This document shows, one piece after another, positions 30,873-38,307 of a DNA stretch of 64,000 bases. The position numbers were made by a program, and so were the translations under genes. Below the pieces are notes generated by a model. The model made no database searches. It was not told where the DNA came from and saw nothing but the letters and a program-made list of their open reading frames with translations. How positions within the stretch are numbered: the stretch's first letter is position 1; every line of letters begins with the position of its first letter. Origin of the DNA: Roseovarius sp. (GTDB lineage Bacteria > Pseudomonadota > Alphaproteobacteria > Rhodobacterales > Rhodobacteraceae); NCBI GenBank assembly GCA_027493545.1, contig JAOSKR010000001.1, positions 338,001 through 402,000 of the forward strand. The letters are read 5' to 3'.

Positions 30873-31842
30873 CGTCACAGCCGCCTTCATCGGGCGCCCG
30901 CGGCGCATCGAACCCCAGTGTTTCCGGGTCCAGTTCGTAGTGTGCGCCGCAAAACTGGCAATCGGCGGTGACGGTCCCCTCGTCGGTGGTCATCGTCGCG
31001 ATGTCCTGGGCCGAATAGATCGACAGGCTCTGGCGCAGGCGGGCTTTCGAGCAGGTGCATCCGAACCGCACCGGCTGAAAGTCGAAGACCCGCGGCACCT
31101 CGCGGTCGAAGTGCCGCGCCAGAAGCTCGGAGGGCGCCACAGAAGGACCGACCAGTTCCAGCGCCTCGACGCCGCGAAGCAGCCGGTTGACCCTTGTCCA
31201 GCTCTCTTCTCCGTCCACGGCGTCCGGGCCCGGATCGCCACCTCTGCCGGCGGCGGCCCCGGGCATGTGCTGCACCATGATGCCGCCGGCGCGCCAACGC
31301 TCGCGTTCTCCCGCCTCGGTCGAGCGGCCGAAGCTCAGGGCAAAGCGCGTCGGCAATTGCTCGGACTGCGCGAAATAGGCCTCGGCACAGGCGCCGAGCG
31401 AATCGCCGGCGATGGGCGTGATGCCCTGATAGGGGTCCGAGCCCGGCCCCTGGTCGATCAGCACCGCGAAATAGCCCTCGCCAAGCTGGGCGAAGGGCGC
31501 GCCGTCGCCCAGACGATCGGCGTCGAACCCGGCATAGGCGCGCAGGCGGGCGGGCTCTCCGGGCGCCGAGGGGGCGAAATAGTCGGTCGCGATCATCCGC
31601 ACCGCGCCGCGGGTCTGCACCTGCAACGAGAGCTTCCAGCGCAGCTTGATGGTCTGGCCTATGAGCGCGGTCAAAAGCGCCATCTCGGCCACCAGCGCCT
31701 CGACCGCCGGCGGATAGTCGTGCTGCCCCAGGATGCCGTCCAGCACCCCGTCGAGCCGCGCCAGCCGCCCGCGCATGTCGCAGGCATCGAGCTGGAACGG
31801 CAGGATGGTGTCGTCCCACGCGATTTTCTCTGCAAGTGTCAT
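30865..31842 (-). CDS. hslO: Redox-regulated holdase Hsp33
   Basis: A 325-aa chaperone activated by oxidative unfolding. The N-terminal fold holds the substrate-binding core. The C-terminal zinc switch is GCTCS ... ADCQFC (CxC and CxxC, about residues 255-295). The start MTLAEKIAWDD was chosen over an upstream in-frame ATG because it is the typical N-terminus. It is the first gene of hslO-nudL-pcnB, divergent from a Nudix gene. Confidence 0.95.
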   Translation of the reverse strand: MTLAEKIAWDDTILPFQLDACDMRGRLARLDGVLDGILGQHDYPPAVEALVAEMALLTALIGQTIKLRWKLSLQVQTRGAVRMIATDYFAPSAPGEPARLRAYAGFDADRLGDGAPFAQLGEGYFAVLIDQGPGSDPYQGITPIAGDSLGACAEAYFAQSEQLPTRFALSFGRSTEAGERERWRAGGIMVQHMPGAAAGRGGDPGPDAVDGEESWTRVNRLLRGVEALELVGPSVAPSELLARHFDREVPRVFDFQPVRFGCTCSKARLRQSLSIYSAQDIATMTTDEGTVTADCQFCGAHYELDPETLGFDAPRAPDEGGCDDD

Positions 31843-31919
31843 GGATTGTTCCCAAGCGCCACAATCTGGCATACCGCGATTCTATATAAGAAATGTCACT
31901 GCCGATCCAAGAGAGCCGC

Positions 31920-32369
31920 ATGATCCCCAGATTCGGAGAGCCGCCCCGCCGGGGCATCCGCTATGGTTTGCGCATCGGTGCCTACGCGATCCTGCCGCGC
32001 GGCGGCCGGCTGCTGCTGACCTGGCAGAACGACCCCGAGCCGGAACTGCAGCTGCCCGGCGGCGGCGTCGATCCGGGCGAATCACCCCTGCAGGCGCTGC
32101 ATCGCGAGGTTTACGAGGAAACCGGCTGGGTCATCGCCGCGCCACGGCGGCTGGGGGCGTTTCGCCGTTTCGCCTATCTGCCCGATTATGACAAATGGGC
32201 GGAAAAGCTGTGCCTGATCTACATCGCCCGTCCGGTGCGGCGGCTCGGCGCGCCGACCGAGCCCTTCCATACCGCGCTGTGGTCGAGCCCCGAACATGCG
32301 GCCCGCACGCTCGGCAATGCCGGCGACCGGCACTTCGTACGCGCCCATCTCATGCGCCGGTGCCGCTGA
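31920..32369 (+). CDS. Nudix hydrolase
   Basis: A 149-aa Nudix protein. The box GGGVDPGESPLQALHREVYEETGW lies at about residues 47-70. Alpha/beta flanks include RLLLTWQNDPEPELQLPGG and DYDKWAEKLCLIYIARP. The substrate is unknown; the sequence lacks CoA or ADP-ribose marker motifs. ATG 31920 is preferred; an upstream ATG at 31893 adds nine residues. It converges on the response-regulator gene with a 20-bp overlap of 3' ends. Confidence 0.85.
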   Translation: MIPRFGEPPRRGIRYGLRIGAYAILPRGGRLLLTWQNDPEPELQLPGGGVDPGESPLQALHREVYEETGWVIAAPRRLGAFRRFAYLPDYDKWAEKLCLIYIARPVRRLGAPTEPFHTALWSSPEHAARTLGNAGDRHFVRAHLMRRCR

Positions 32370-33621
32370 ATTCCAGCAGCACGGCCGAGATGTCGTCGTC
32401 GAACCGCCGGCCGCCGGCGTGATCGGTCAACTGCCAGATCAGCCCGTCGAGACACGCGAGCCCGCCGATCTCGGCCATCCGCGCCATCATCCGGGCCAGC
32501 CCGCGGTCGCCCAGCAGCGCACCGGACGGGTCGGCGCATTCGGTGATGCCGTCGGAATGAATCAGCAGCCGGTCGCCGGGCGCAAGCCGCAGGAATTCGG
32601 GCCGGTAGGTCGCGTGGTTCAACAGCCCCACCGGCAACCCGCCCTCGCCCGCCATCTCGATCGCGCCGCCGGCGCGCTGGATCAGCGGGCAGGGGTGCCC
32701 GGCCTGGGCGAAGACCATCGCGCCGCTTTGCAGGTCGAGATGGGCCAGAAGCAGGGTGAAATAATGCTCGGTCTCGATCTCGCCCAGGATGAGTTCGTTC
32801 AGGATCGCCACGGTCTCGGCCGGGCAGCGGGGATGAAAGCCGCCGCCCTCGCGCGCCATGAGCGCGACATTCTGCTCGGGCGCGGCCGCCGAGAGATATC
32901 CCGCCAGCCGCGCCGTCATCAGCGCCGAACTGATCCCGTGCCCCGACACGTCGATGGCATAAAGCCCAACATGGGAGTTGCCGATCGGAAACATCCCCAC
33001 CAGATCGCCGCCGACATGGCCGCAGGAATGCAGCATGAGCGACACCTCAGCGCTGCCGAAATCGCGGTGACGATCGCTGATCAGCGATTGCTGCAGCTTG
33101 CGCGCCTCGACCAGATCGCCGTCGATCGAATCGTAGACCCGCTGCAACTCGTCCAGCGTGGCGCCGATCAGGCGGTTCTTTTCGGTCAGTTCGCGTTCCA
33201 TCCGCAGCACCCGCTCCGCGGCGGTGATCCGCGCGCGCAGCTCGGTTCCGTTGACCGGCTTGGTCAGAAAATCGTCCGCGCCCGCGGCGAAACCGCGGGC
33301 GATGTCGTCCTTCTCGCCCTTGGCGGTCAGCAGGATGAAATAGCCATAGCTGTCTCGCGGCATCTTTCGGAACTCGCGGCAGAATTCCAGCCCGCTCATC
33401 CCCGGCATCATCCAGTCGCTGAAGATCAGGTCCGGAGGGTCGTCGCGGCAGGCGCTCAGCGCGGAGATACCCGATGCCGCCTCGCGCACGGCATAGCCCG
33501 CCCGGCGCAGCATCCGCGTGAGCGTCAGCCGCAAGGACGCGCTGTCATCGACCACGAGCACGCTGCGCACGGCCCGCACGGCGCTGTCGACGACCGGCTC
33601 GATTGCCTCTTGCTGTTCCAA
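32350..33621 (-). CDS. Response regulator with C-terminal PP2C (SpoIIE/RsbU) phosphatase
   Basis: A 423-aa two-domain protein. The receiver domain (~20-135) has the acidic pair VDDS, the phospho-Asp in DLIFSDWMMPG, and LLTAKG and FLTKPV. A helix-rich linker follows (RITAAERVLRMERELTEKNRLIG). The PPM domain (~195-420) has the metal-binding motifs GDLVGMF, YAIDVSGHGISSALM and SDGITE...DDDIS. This resembles phosphorylation-controlled serine phosphatases in partner-switching stress pathways; no anti-sigma partner is present here. An HPt protein is divergently encoded beside it and could supply the phosphate (inference). Confidence 0.92.
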   Translation of the reverse strand: MEQQEAIEPVVDSAVRAVRSVLVVDDSASLRLTLTRMLRRAGYAVREAASGISALSACRDDPPDLIFSDWMMPGMSGLEFCREFRKMPRDSYGYFILLTAKGEKDDIARGFAAGADDFLTKPVNGTELRARITAAERVLRMERELTEKNRLIGATLDELQRVYDSIDGDLVEARKLQQSLISDRHRDFGSAEVSLMLHSCGHVGGDLVGMFPIGNSHVGLYAIDVSGHGISSALMTARLAGYLSAAAPEQNVALMAREGGGFHPRCPAETVAILNELILGEIETEHYFTLLLAHLDLQSGAMVFAQAGHPCPLIQRAGGAIEMAGEGGLPVGLLNHATYRPEFLRLAPGDRLLIHSDGITECADPSGALLGDRGLARMMARMAEIGGLACLDGLIWQLTDHAGGRRFDDDISAVLLEFSGTGA

Positions 33622-33719
33622 GTTTGACGCTCATTCCCGATTTTCGGACACCTTGCGCCGGCAGATGTTAACGGCCTGTGAACCCGCGATATTGGCGAAA
33701 ATCCAAGCGATCCGAGCAA

Positions 33720-33740
33720 CCTGCGGTTAAGACCCGCAGG
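33720..33740. promoter_or_regulatory. Inverted repeat between RR-PP2C and HPt genes
   Basis: CCTGCGG, 7 nt, CCGCAGG lies in the 156-bp divergent gap, 37 bp before the HPt start. It is a possible operator or leader hairpin. Nothing else distinct is seen in the gap. Confidence 0.35.
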
Positions 33741-33777
33741 GTAGAATCGGGTCCGGGCTCCTCACGGAAAAGGCGTC

Positions 33778-34101
33778 ATGATCGACTGGAACCGTGTCAG
33801 CGAACTGCGCGACGAGATCGGCGCCGAGGATTTCGCCGAGGTGGCGGCGGCCTTCCTCGAGGAAACCGACAACGGCGTCGCGGTGCTCGACGGTGTGCCG
33901 GACAACCGGCTCTCGCCGCACTTGCACGCGCTCAAGGGCAGCGCACTCAACCTCGGTTTCGCCGAATTTGCCGGGCTCTGCCAGGCCGGCGAAACCGCGG
34001 CTCGCGCCACAAATCCGGTCGACCGGGGCGCCATCGCGGTCTGCTACGCGGCGTCGAGGAGCGCGTTCCTCGTTGCCCTGCCCGGACTTTGCGCGTCGTG
34101 A
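33778..34101 (+). CDS. Histidine phosphotransfer (HPt) domain protein
   Basis: A 107-aa single-domain four-helix HPt protein. The phosphorylated His lies in HALKGSALNLGF near residue 50, the classic HxLKGxA motif. It begins with DWNRVSELRDEIGAEDFAEV. It probably passes phosphate to a response regulator, plausibly the divergent RR-PP2C protein, but no histidine kinase is visible nearby. Confidence 0.88.
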   Translation: MIDWNRVSELRDEIGAEDFAEVAAAFLEETDNGVAVLDGVPDNRLSPHLHALKGSALNLGFAEFAGLCQAGETAARATNPVDRGAIAVCYAASRSAFLVALPGLCAS

Positions 34102-34184
34102 CCCCCATCGCGCGCGTCCGCTTGCTTGCCCAAGGCGCGAAAAGTGGCTAAGCGCGGTGCGGTTATCCGCACAAGGGGAAAGCG

Positions 34185-35414
34185 ATGTCCGCGCCGAAGA
34201 AAGTCGTGCTGGCCTATTCCGGGGGGCTTGATACCTCGATCATCCTGAAATGGCTGCAAACCGAATACGGCTGCGAGGTGGTGACCTTTACCGCCGATCT
34301 CGGTCAGGGCGAAGAGCTGGAGCCCGCGCGCCGCAAGGCCGAGCTCTTGGGCATCAGGCCCGAGAACATCTTCATCGAGGACATCCGCGAGGAATTCGTC
34401 CGCGACTTCGTCTTTCCGATGTTCCGCGCCAATGCCGTCTACGAGGGGCTCTACCTGCTCGGCACCTCGATCGCGCGGCCGCTGATTTCCAAGCACCTGA
34501 TCGAACTCGCCGCCCGCACCGGCGCCGACGCCGTGGCCCACGGCGCCACCGGCAAGGGCAACGATCAGGTCCGGTTCGAACTGGCGGCCTACGCGCTCAA
34601 CCCCGAGATCAAGGTGATCGCGCCGTGGCGGGAATGGGACCTGACCAGCCGCACGCGGCTCCTTGCCTTCGCCGAGGAACACCAGATCCCGATCGCCAAG
34701 GACAAGCGTGGCGAGGCGCCGTTCTCGGTCGATGCCAACCTTTTGCACACCTCATCCGAGGGCAAGGTTCTCGAAGACCCCGCCCAAATGGCGCCCGATT
34801 ACGTCTACCAGCGCACCGTGCATCCCGAGGACGCCCCCGATACGCCGGAGTTCATCGAAGTGGGGTTTGAGCGCGGCGACGCGGTCAGCGTCAATGGCGA
34901 GACGCTCTCGCCCGCCACGCTGCTCACCAGGCTCAACGAGTTCGGCAGCAAACACGGCATCGGCCGGCTCGATCTGGTCGAGGGCCGTTTCGTGGGCATG
35001 AAGTCGCGCGGCATCTACGAGACCCCCGGCGGCACCATCCTGCTGATGGCCCATCGCGGCATCGAGCAGATCACGCTCGACCGCGGCGCGGCGCATCTCA
35101 AGGACGAGCTGATGCCGCGCTATGCCGAACTGATCTACAACGGCTTCTGGTACAGCCCCGAACGCGAGATGCTGCAGGCGGCGATCGACCACAGCCAGGC
35201 CCATGTCACCGGCACGGTGCGGCTCAAGCTCTACAAGGGCTCGGCCAGCGTGGTCGGCCGCTGGTCCGATCACAGCCTCTATTCCGAGGCGCATGTGACC
35301 TTCGAGGACGACGCCGGCGCCTACGATCAAAAAGACGCCGCCGGCTTCATCCAGTTGAACGCGCTGCGGCTCAAGCTGCTGGCGGCGCGGGAACGGCGGC
35401 TCAGGGAATCATAA
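34185..35414 (+). CDS. argG: Argininosuccinate synthase
   Basis: Joins citrulline and aspartate using ATP, the penultimate step of arginine synthesis. The 409-aa protein has the ATP pyrophosphatase loop AYSGGLDTS at residues 10-18 and the family blocks [25 protein letters not shown] (~120), and [19 protein letters not shown]. The length is normal and AGGGGAAAG precedes the ATG. It appears monocistronic, followed by a strong intrinsic terminator. Confidence 0.98.
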   Translation: MSAPKKVVLAYSGGLDTSIILKWLQTEYGCEVVTFTADLGQGEELEPARRKAELLGIRPENIFIEDIREEFVRDFVFPMFRANAVYEGLYLLGTSIARPLISKHLIELAARTGADAVAHGATGKGNDQVRFELAAYALNPEIKVIAPWREWDLTSRTRLLAFAEEHQIPIAKDKRGEAPFSVDANLLHTSSEGKVLEDPAQMAPDYVYQRTVHPEDAPDTPEFIEVGFERGDAVSVNGETLSPATLLTRLNEFGSKHGIGRLDLVEGRFVGMKSRGIYETPGGTILLMAHRGIEQITLDRGAAHLKDELMPRYAELIYNGFWYSPEREMLQAAIDHSQAHVTGTVRLKLYKGSASVVGRWSDHSLYSEAHVTFEDDAGAYDQKDAAGFIQLNALRLKLLAARERRLRES

Positions 35415-35497
35415 AGTCAGCGTCTATCCGCTTTTGTTCTAGTTGTGTTCCTATATGGACACGCTAGACTCAGGGACCACCCACATGATATTGTGGA

Positions 35498-35525
35498 AGG
35501 GCTGGGGCACTGCCCCAGCCCTTTG
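35498..35525 (+). terminator. argG intrinsic terminator
   Basis: AAGGGCTGGGGC, loop ACT, GCCCCAGCCCTT: a 12-bp perfect stem ending in TTT, 84 bp past the argG stop. Confidence 0.8.
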
Positions 35526-35527
35526 TG

Positions 35528-35599
35528 CGGATGACTTGGTGTGAGGCGGGGATTTCCAACCATTGCCTCGGGGGTTCGATTCCCCTCATCCGCTCCCAC
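35528..35599 (+). ncRNA. Short tRNA-like RNA (candidate minimal or degenerate tRNA-Gly-like)
   Basis: The 7-bp acceptor pair GCGGATG (35528-35534) / CATCCGC (35588-35594) is perfect. A T-arm GGGGG-TTCGATT-CCCCT (35571-35587) joins it directly, and T-CCCA resembles a discriminator plus CCA with one extra C. The 36 nt between (35535-35570) are about 5 nt short of a normal tRNA and lack a D-arm. Instead GAGGC/GCCTC closes one stem with a 17-nt loop containing TTTCC. Its 3' end resembles tRNA-Gly. It could be a tRNA remnant, a damaged read of a true tRNA, or a tRNA-like small RNA. A terminator follows at once. Confidence 0.45.
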
Positions 35600-35603
35600 G
35601 TAA

Positions 35604-35632
35604 GGGCCCCACGTTAGCGGGGCCTTTTCTTG
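35604..35632 (+). terminator. Intrinsic terminator after the tRNA-like RNA
   Basis: GGCCCC, loop of 8, GGGGCC, then TTTTCTT. A textbook intrinsic terminator, it shows that the region just upstream is (or was) a transcribed RNA on the plus strand. Confidence 0.85.
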
Positions 35633-35661
35633 TCCCACGTCGGCCAGAACTCGTCAAATCC

Positions 35662-35706
35662 AATGTAACTGCATTGTAGTTCCATTGCAACAACAATGGA
35701 GTTACC
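35662..35706. promoter_or_regulatory. Four-half-site operator and Shine-Dalgarno hairpin before RHH gene
   Basis: CAATG at 35662, CATTG at 35673, CATTG at 35684 and CAATG at 35695 form four half-sites with exact 11-bp spacing, arranged as two inverted pairs. In RNA, GTAGTTCCATTG (35677-35688) and CAATGGAGTTAC (35695-35706) form a 12-bp stem with two G-U pairs and loop CAACAA. This stem hides the GGAG that precedes the ATG at 35714. It is a probable autoregulatory operator for the ribbon-helix-helix protein that follows (inference). Confidence 0.65.
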
Positions 35707-35713
35707 ATGCGAC

Positions 35714-35890
35714 ATGGGCGAGCGTTCCAAGGACACCGAATCATTCTCCATCACGCTTCCAATCGAAGCCGTTGATTTACTAGTGAAGCTCATTCCTCTT
35801 GGTCTCTACGGAAAGAAAAAGGCCACAGTGGCAAGTAACCTGATTCTCGACCAGCTTAAGCAGATGGTGGAGAAGGATGTGCTCAAATAG
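35714..35890 (+). CDS. Small ribbon-helix-helix (CopG-like) DNA-binding protein
   Basis: A 58-aa protein. Residues ~9-14 (SFSITL) form the beta strand, followed by two helices PIEAVDLLVKLIPLG and KKATVASNLILDQLKQMV: the RHH layout. It should dimerise and bind DNA, probably the repeat array just upstream. No toxin gene is adjacent; the next gene is a convergent sulfotransferase-like gene overlapping by 8 bp. The composition is more AT-rich than its neighbours, suggesting transfer. The start is set at 35714; an in-frame ATG at 35696 lies within the hairpin. Confidence 0.7.
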   Translation: MGERSKDTESFSITLPIEAVDLLVKLIPLGLYGKKKATVASNLILDQLKQMVEKDVLK

Positions 35891-36596
35891 AGCGCTCTCT
35901 CAGAGCTTCGTAAGCCGGCATCGCACTTTCCGCCAGCGCCGCCTGCGCGGGGGTGAGGGCGGGCAGTTCGCCCTCGGGCGCGGCAAAGCCTGTCGAGGCG
36001 TGTACCGCTCCGTACCAGTGCGGCGCCCAGACGCCATCGGCGGGATGCCCGCCCTCGGGCCAGGACAGCATCGCGCCGTCCCAGGGCAGGTTCAGGGCGG
36101 AACAGAGCCGTTTCAGCATCGTCTCGGGGTCGCGCCTGATGTCGGCGCTGTCGATCACCGCCGGACCCGGGCCTTGCGCACAAAGCTCCTCGTAAAGCTC
36201 CAGTTGCCGGTCGAACCCGAGGTCGGCGGGCGTCGGGTTGTCGTACTTGGCGGAAAAACTGGCCGCCACCCGCGCCGGATGACGGATCAGAAAGACGTTG
36301 GTGACCTGCGTCATCCAGCCGCGCGGAATGCCCGGGATCATGTGCTGGGTCATGTGCTTGTGATAGACATGCGGCCGCCCCCCCGGCACCGGGCCAAGGA
36401 TCGCGCGGATCACCGCTTCGGGATCGGTGGGCTGTGCCGCGAGGATCGCCTCGCGCATCGGATGGTCGAGGCCGGTACGGGCGAGATAGGCGGCGTAGAA
36501 GGGCTCGTCGACGACCGCGAAATCGGCACGCGAGGCGAAGGCGTACATCATCGCCGTCGACAGGTTGCGCGGGCCCGACCACATGGCGATGCGCAT
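35883..36596 (-). CDS. Sulfotransferase-like P-loop protein
   Basis: A 237-aa protein starting MRIAMWSGPRNLSTAMMYAFASR, a P-loop like the PAPS 5'-phosphosulfate loop of sulfotransferases. FLIRHPARVAASFSAKY is like the 3'-phosphate-binding motif. The acceptor is unknown. In some plants a related domain is fused to a branched-chain aminotransferase-like domain (recalled from the literature). A class IV aminotransferase gene lies ~800 bp away here, with tpm between, so a functional link is possible. Confidence 0.78.
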   Translation of the reverse strand: MRIAMWSGPRNLSTAMMYAFASRADFAVVDEPFYAAYLARTGLDHPMREAILAAQPTDPEAVIRAILGPVPGGRPHVYHKHMTQHMIPGIPRGWMTQVTNVFLIRHPARVAASFSAKYDNPTPADLGFDRQLELYEELCAQGPGPAVIDSADIRRDPETMLKRLCSALNLPWDGAMLSWPEGGHPADGVWAPHWYGAVHASTGFAAPEGELPALTPAQAALAESAMPAYEALRERSI

Positions 36597-36681
36597 TTCC
36601 TTGCCCTCCTGCTTGCATTCCGCCGGTTTGGCGCTCTTCTAGGGTCGGAGCGGGCGCAATGCAAACCCAAGGAGACAGGCG

Positions 36682-37323
36682 ATGGAACGGGACTTCTGGC
36701 ACCGGCGCTGGCACGAGGGCCGCATCGGCTTTCACGAGGGGCGGGTGAACCCGATGCTGGCGCGCTATCTCGATCGGCTGTCGCTGGCGCCCGGCGCGCG
36801 CATCTTCCTGCCGCTTTGCGGCAAGAGCTTCGACCTGGGCTGGTTGCGCGCGCGGGGCTTCCACCCCGTCGGGGCCGAGTTGAGCGGGATCGCCATCGGC
36901 CAGCTTTTCGATGAGATGGGCCTCACGCCGCGGGTGACGGCCGCCGGGCCGCTCAAGCGGCACGCCGCCGGCGGGGTGGAGGTGTTCGAGGGTGACATCT
37001 TCGACCTCACCGCCGCGACACTGGGCCCGGTCGATGCGGTGTTCGACCGCGCCGCGCTGGTCGCTCTGCCCGAGGCGATGCGCGCCGGTTATGCCGCTCA
37101 TGTCGGCACCATCACCGGGCGCGCGCCGCAGTTGCTGGTCACATTCGTCTACGATCAGGCGGCAATGGAAGGCCCGCCATTTTCGGTGAGGGGCCCCGAG
37201 ATCGCCGCGCTTTACGGCGCCGATTACACCATCGAACGGCTCGACGACCGCGAGGTGCCGGGCGGGCTCAAGGGTGTCATTCCGGCGCGGGCGGAGACGT
37301 GGCTGATGAGGGCGCGCGCCTGA
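36682..37323 (+). CDS. tpm: Thiopurine S-methyltransferase family protein
   Basis: A 213-aa TPMT-type methyltransferase. DFWHRRWHEGRIGFHEGRVNPML is the family opening. The SAM motif region RIFLPLCGKSFDLGWL lies near residue 40, with VFDRAALVALPEAMRAGYAAHV near 115. Bacterial TPMTs methylate thiopurines, selenium or tellurium compounds, so detoxification is the usual assumption. It is divergent from the sulfotransferase-like gene. Confidence 0.9.
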   Translation: MERDFWHRRWHEGRIGFHEGRVNPMLARYLDRLSLAPGARIFLPLCGKSFDLGWLRARGFHPVGAELSGIAIGQLFDEMGLTPRVTAAGPLKRHAAGGVEVFEGDIFDLTAATLGPVDAVFDRAALVALPEAMRAGYAAHVGTITGRAPQLLVTFVYDQAAMEGPPFSVRGPEIAALYGADYTIERLDDREVPGGLKGVIPARAETWLMRARA

Positions 37324-37388
37324 CTGAGGTCGGCCGCGCCCAATCCGCGCCCCGGGCCTGGCCCGGGACGAGTTTCGTGCAACACGCT

Positions 37389-38301
37389 CTACGCACCCGT
37401 TTCCCGCCGGATCAGAGCCTTGTAAAGCCCCCTGGATGGTCCTGGTCAGCGGGCCCGGTACGGCGTCTCCGATGGTCCGCCCGTCGATTTCGCCCACCGG
37501 AGTCTGGGCCCCGAAGGTGCCGGTCAGGAACGCCTCGTCGGCGCCGTAGGTCTCGACCAGCGAGAAGTTCCGCTCAAAGACCGGAATCCCGTTCTCGCGG
37601 CAGAGCGCGATCACCTTGGCGCGGGTGATCCCGTTCATGCAGTAGTCGCCGGTCGAGGTCCACACCTCGCCCTTGCGCACGATGAAGAAGTTGCAGGCAT
37701 TGGTGGTGTTCACGAAGCCGTGCACGTCGAGCATCAGCGCCTCGTCGGCGCCGGCCTTTTCGGCGGCGATGCAGGCGAGGATGCAGTTGAGCTTGGAATG
37801 CGAGTTGAGCTTGGGATCCCGGCTCATCGGCAGGCCGCGGATATGCGGCACCGTCGCCAGCCGGATCGGGCGCGCGATCTGCGGGCGTGAATGCTCCATG
37901 ATGATGGCCACGGTCGGCCCCTGCCGGCTGAGCCCCGGGTGCTGGAAGGGCCGCGCCTTGATCCCGCGGGTCACCATCAGCCCGGCATGGGCATCCGTGA
38001 CCATACCGTTGGCGGATTGTGTCTCTGTCACGGCCGAAAACACCTGTTCGCGCGTCAGGCCGATATCGAGGTCGATGGCCTTGGCGGCCTCGAAAAGCCG
38101 GTCGAGATGTTCGTCGGCAAAGGCCCAGGTGCCGTCATGGAGCCGCAGCCCCTCCCACACCCCGTCGCCGAGCATGAACCCGCTGTCATAGACGCTGACC
38201 AGTGCCTCGGCCTTTGGCACCAGCCGGCCGTTGAGCCAGATCAGGATGTCGGCGTTGCGGGCGTCCTCTTCGGCCTGGTGGGTGGTCTGATGATCAGCCA
38301 T
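37389..38301 (-). CDS. Class IV PLP aminotransferase, BCAT/D-alanine type (one frame break)
   Basis: A ~303-aa class IV aminotransferase. The N-terminus IWLNGRLVPKAEALVSVYDSGFMLGDGVWEG is the family opening. The likely PLP lysine lies in NSHSKLNC near residue 170, and GADEALMLDVHGFVNTT follows. It may act on branched-chain or D-amino acids; substrate choice is not certain. Near the end an extra C in 37428-37432 breaks the frame. Removing it gives TIQGLYKALIRRETGA and a stop at 37389, with length 3n+1 as expected. It is followed upstream by maeB, same strand. Confidence 0.88.
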
Positions 38302-38307
38302 CCGCCC

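Noticed and set aside
34102-34184. Riboswitch or attenuator before argG
   Set aside because: The gap is short and shows no conserved riboswitch core or leader terminator.
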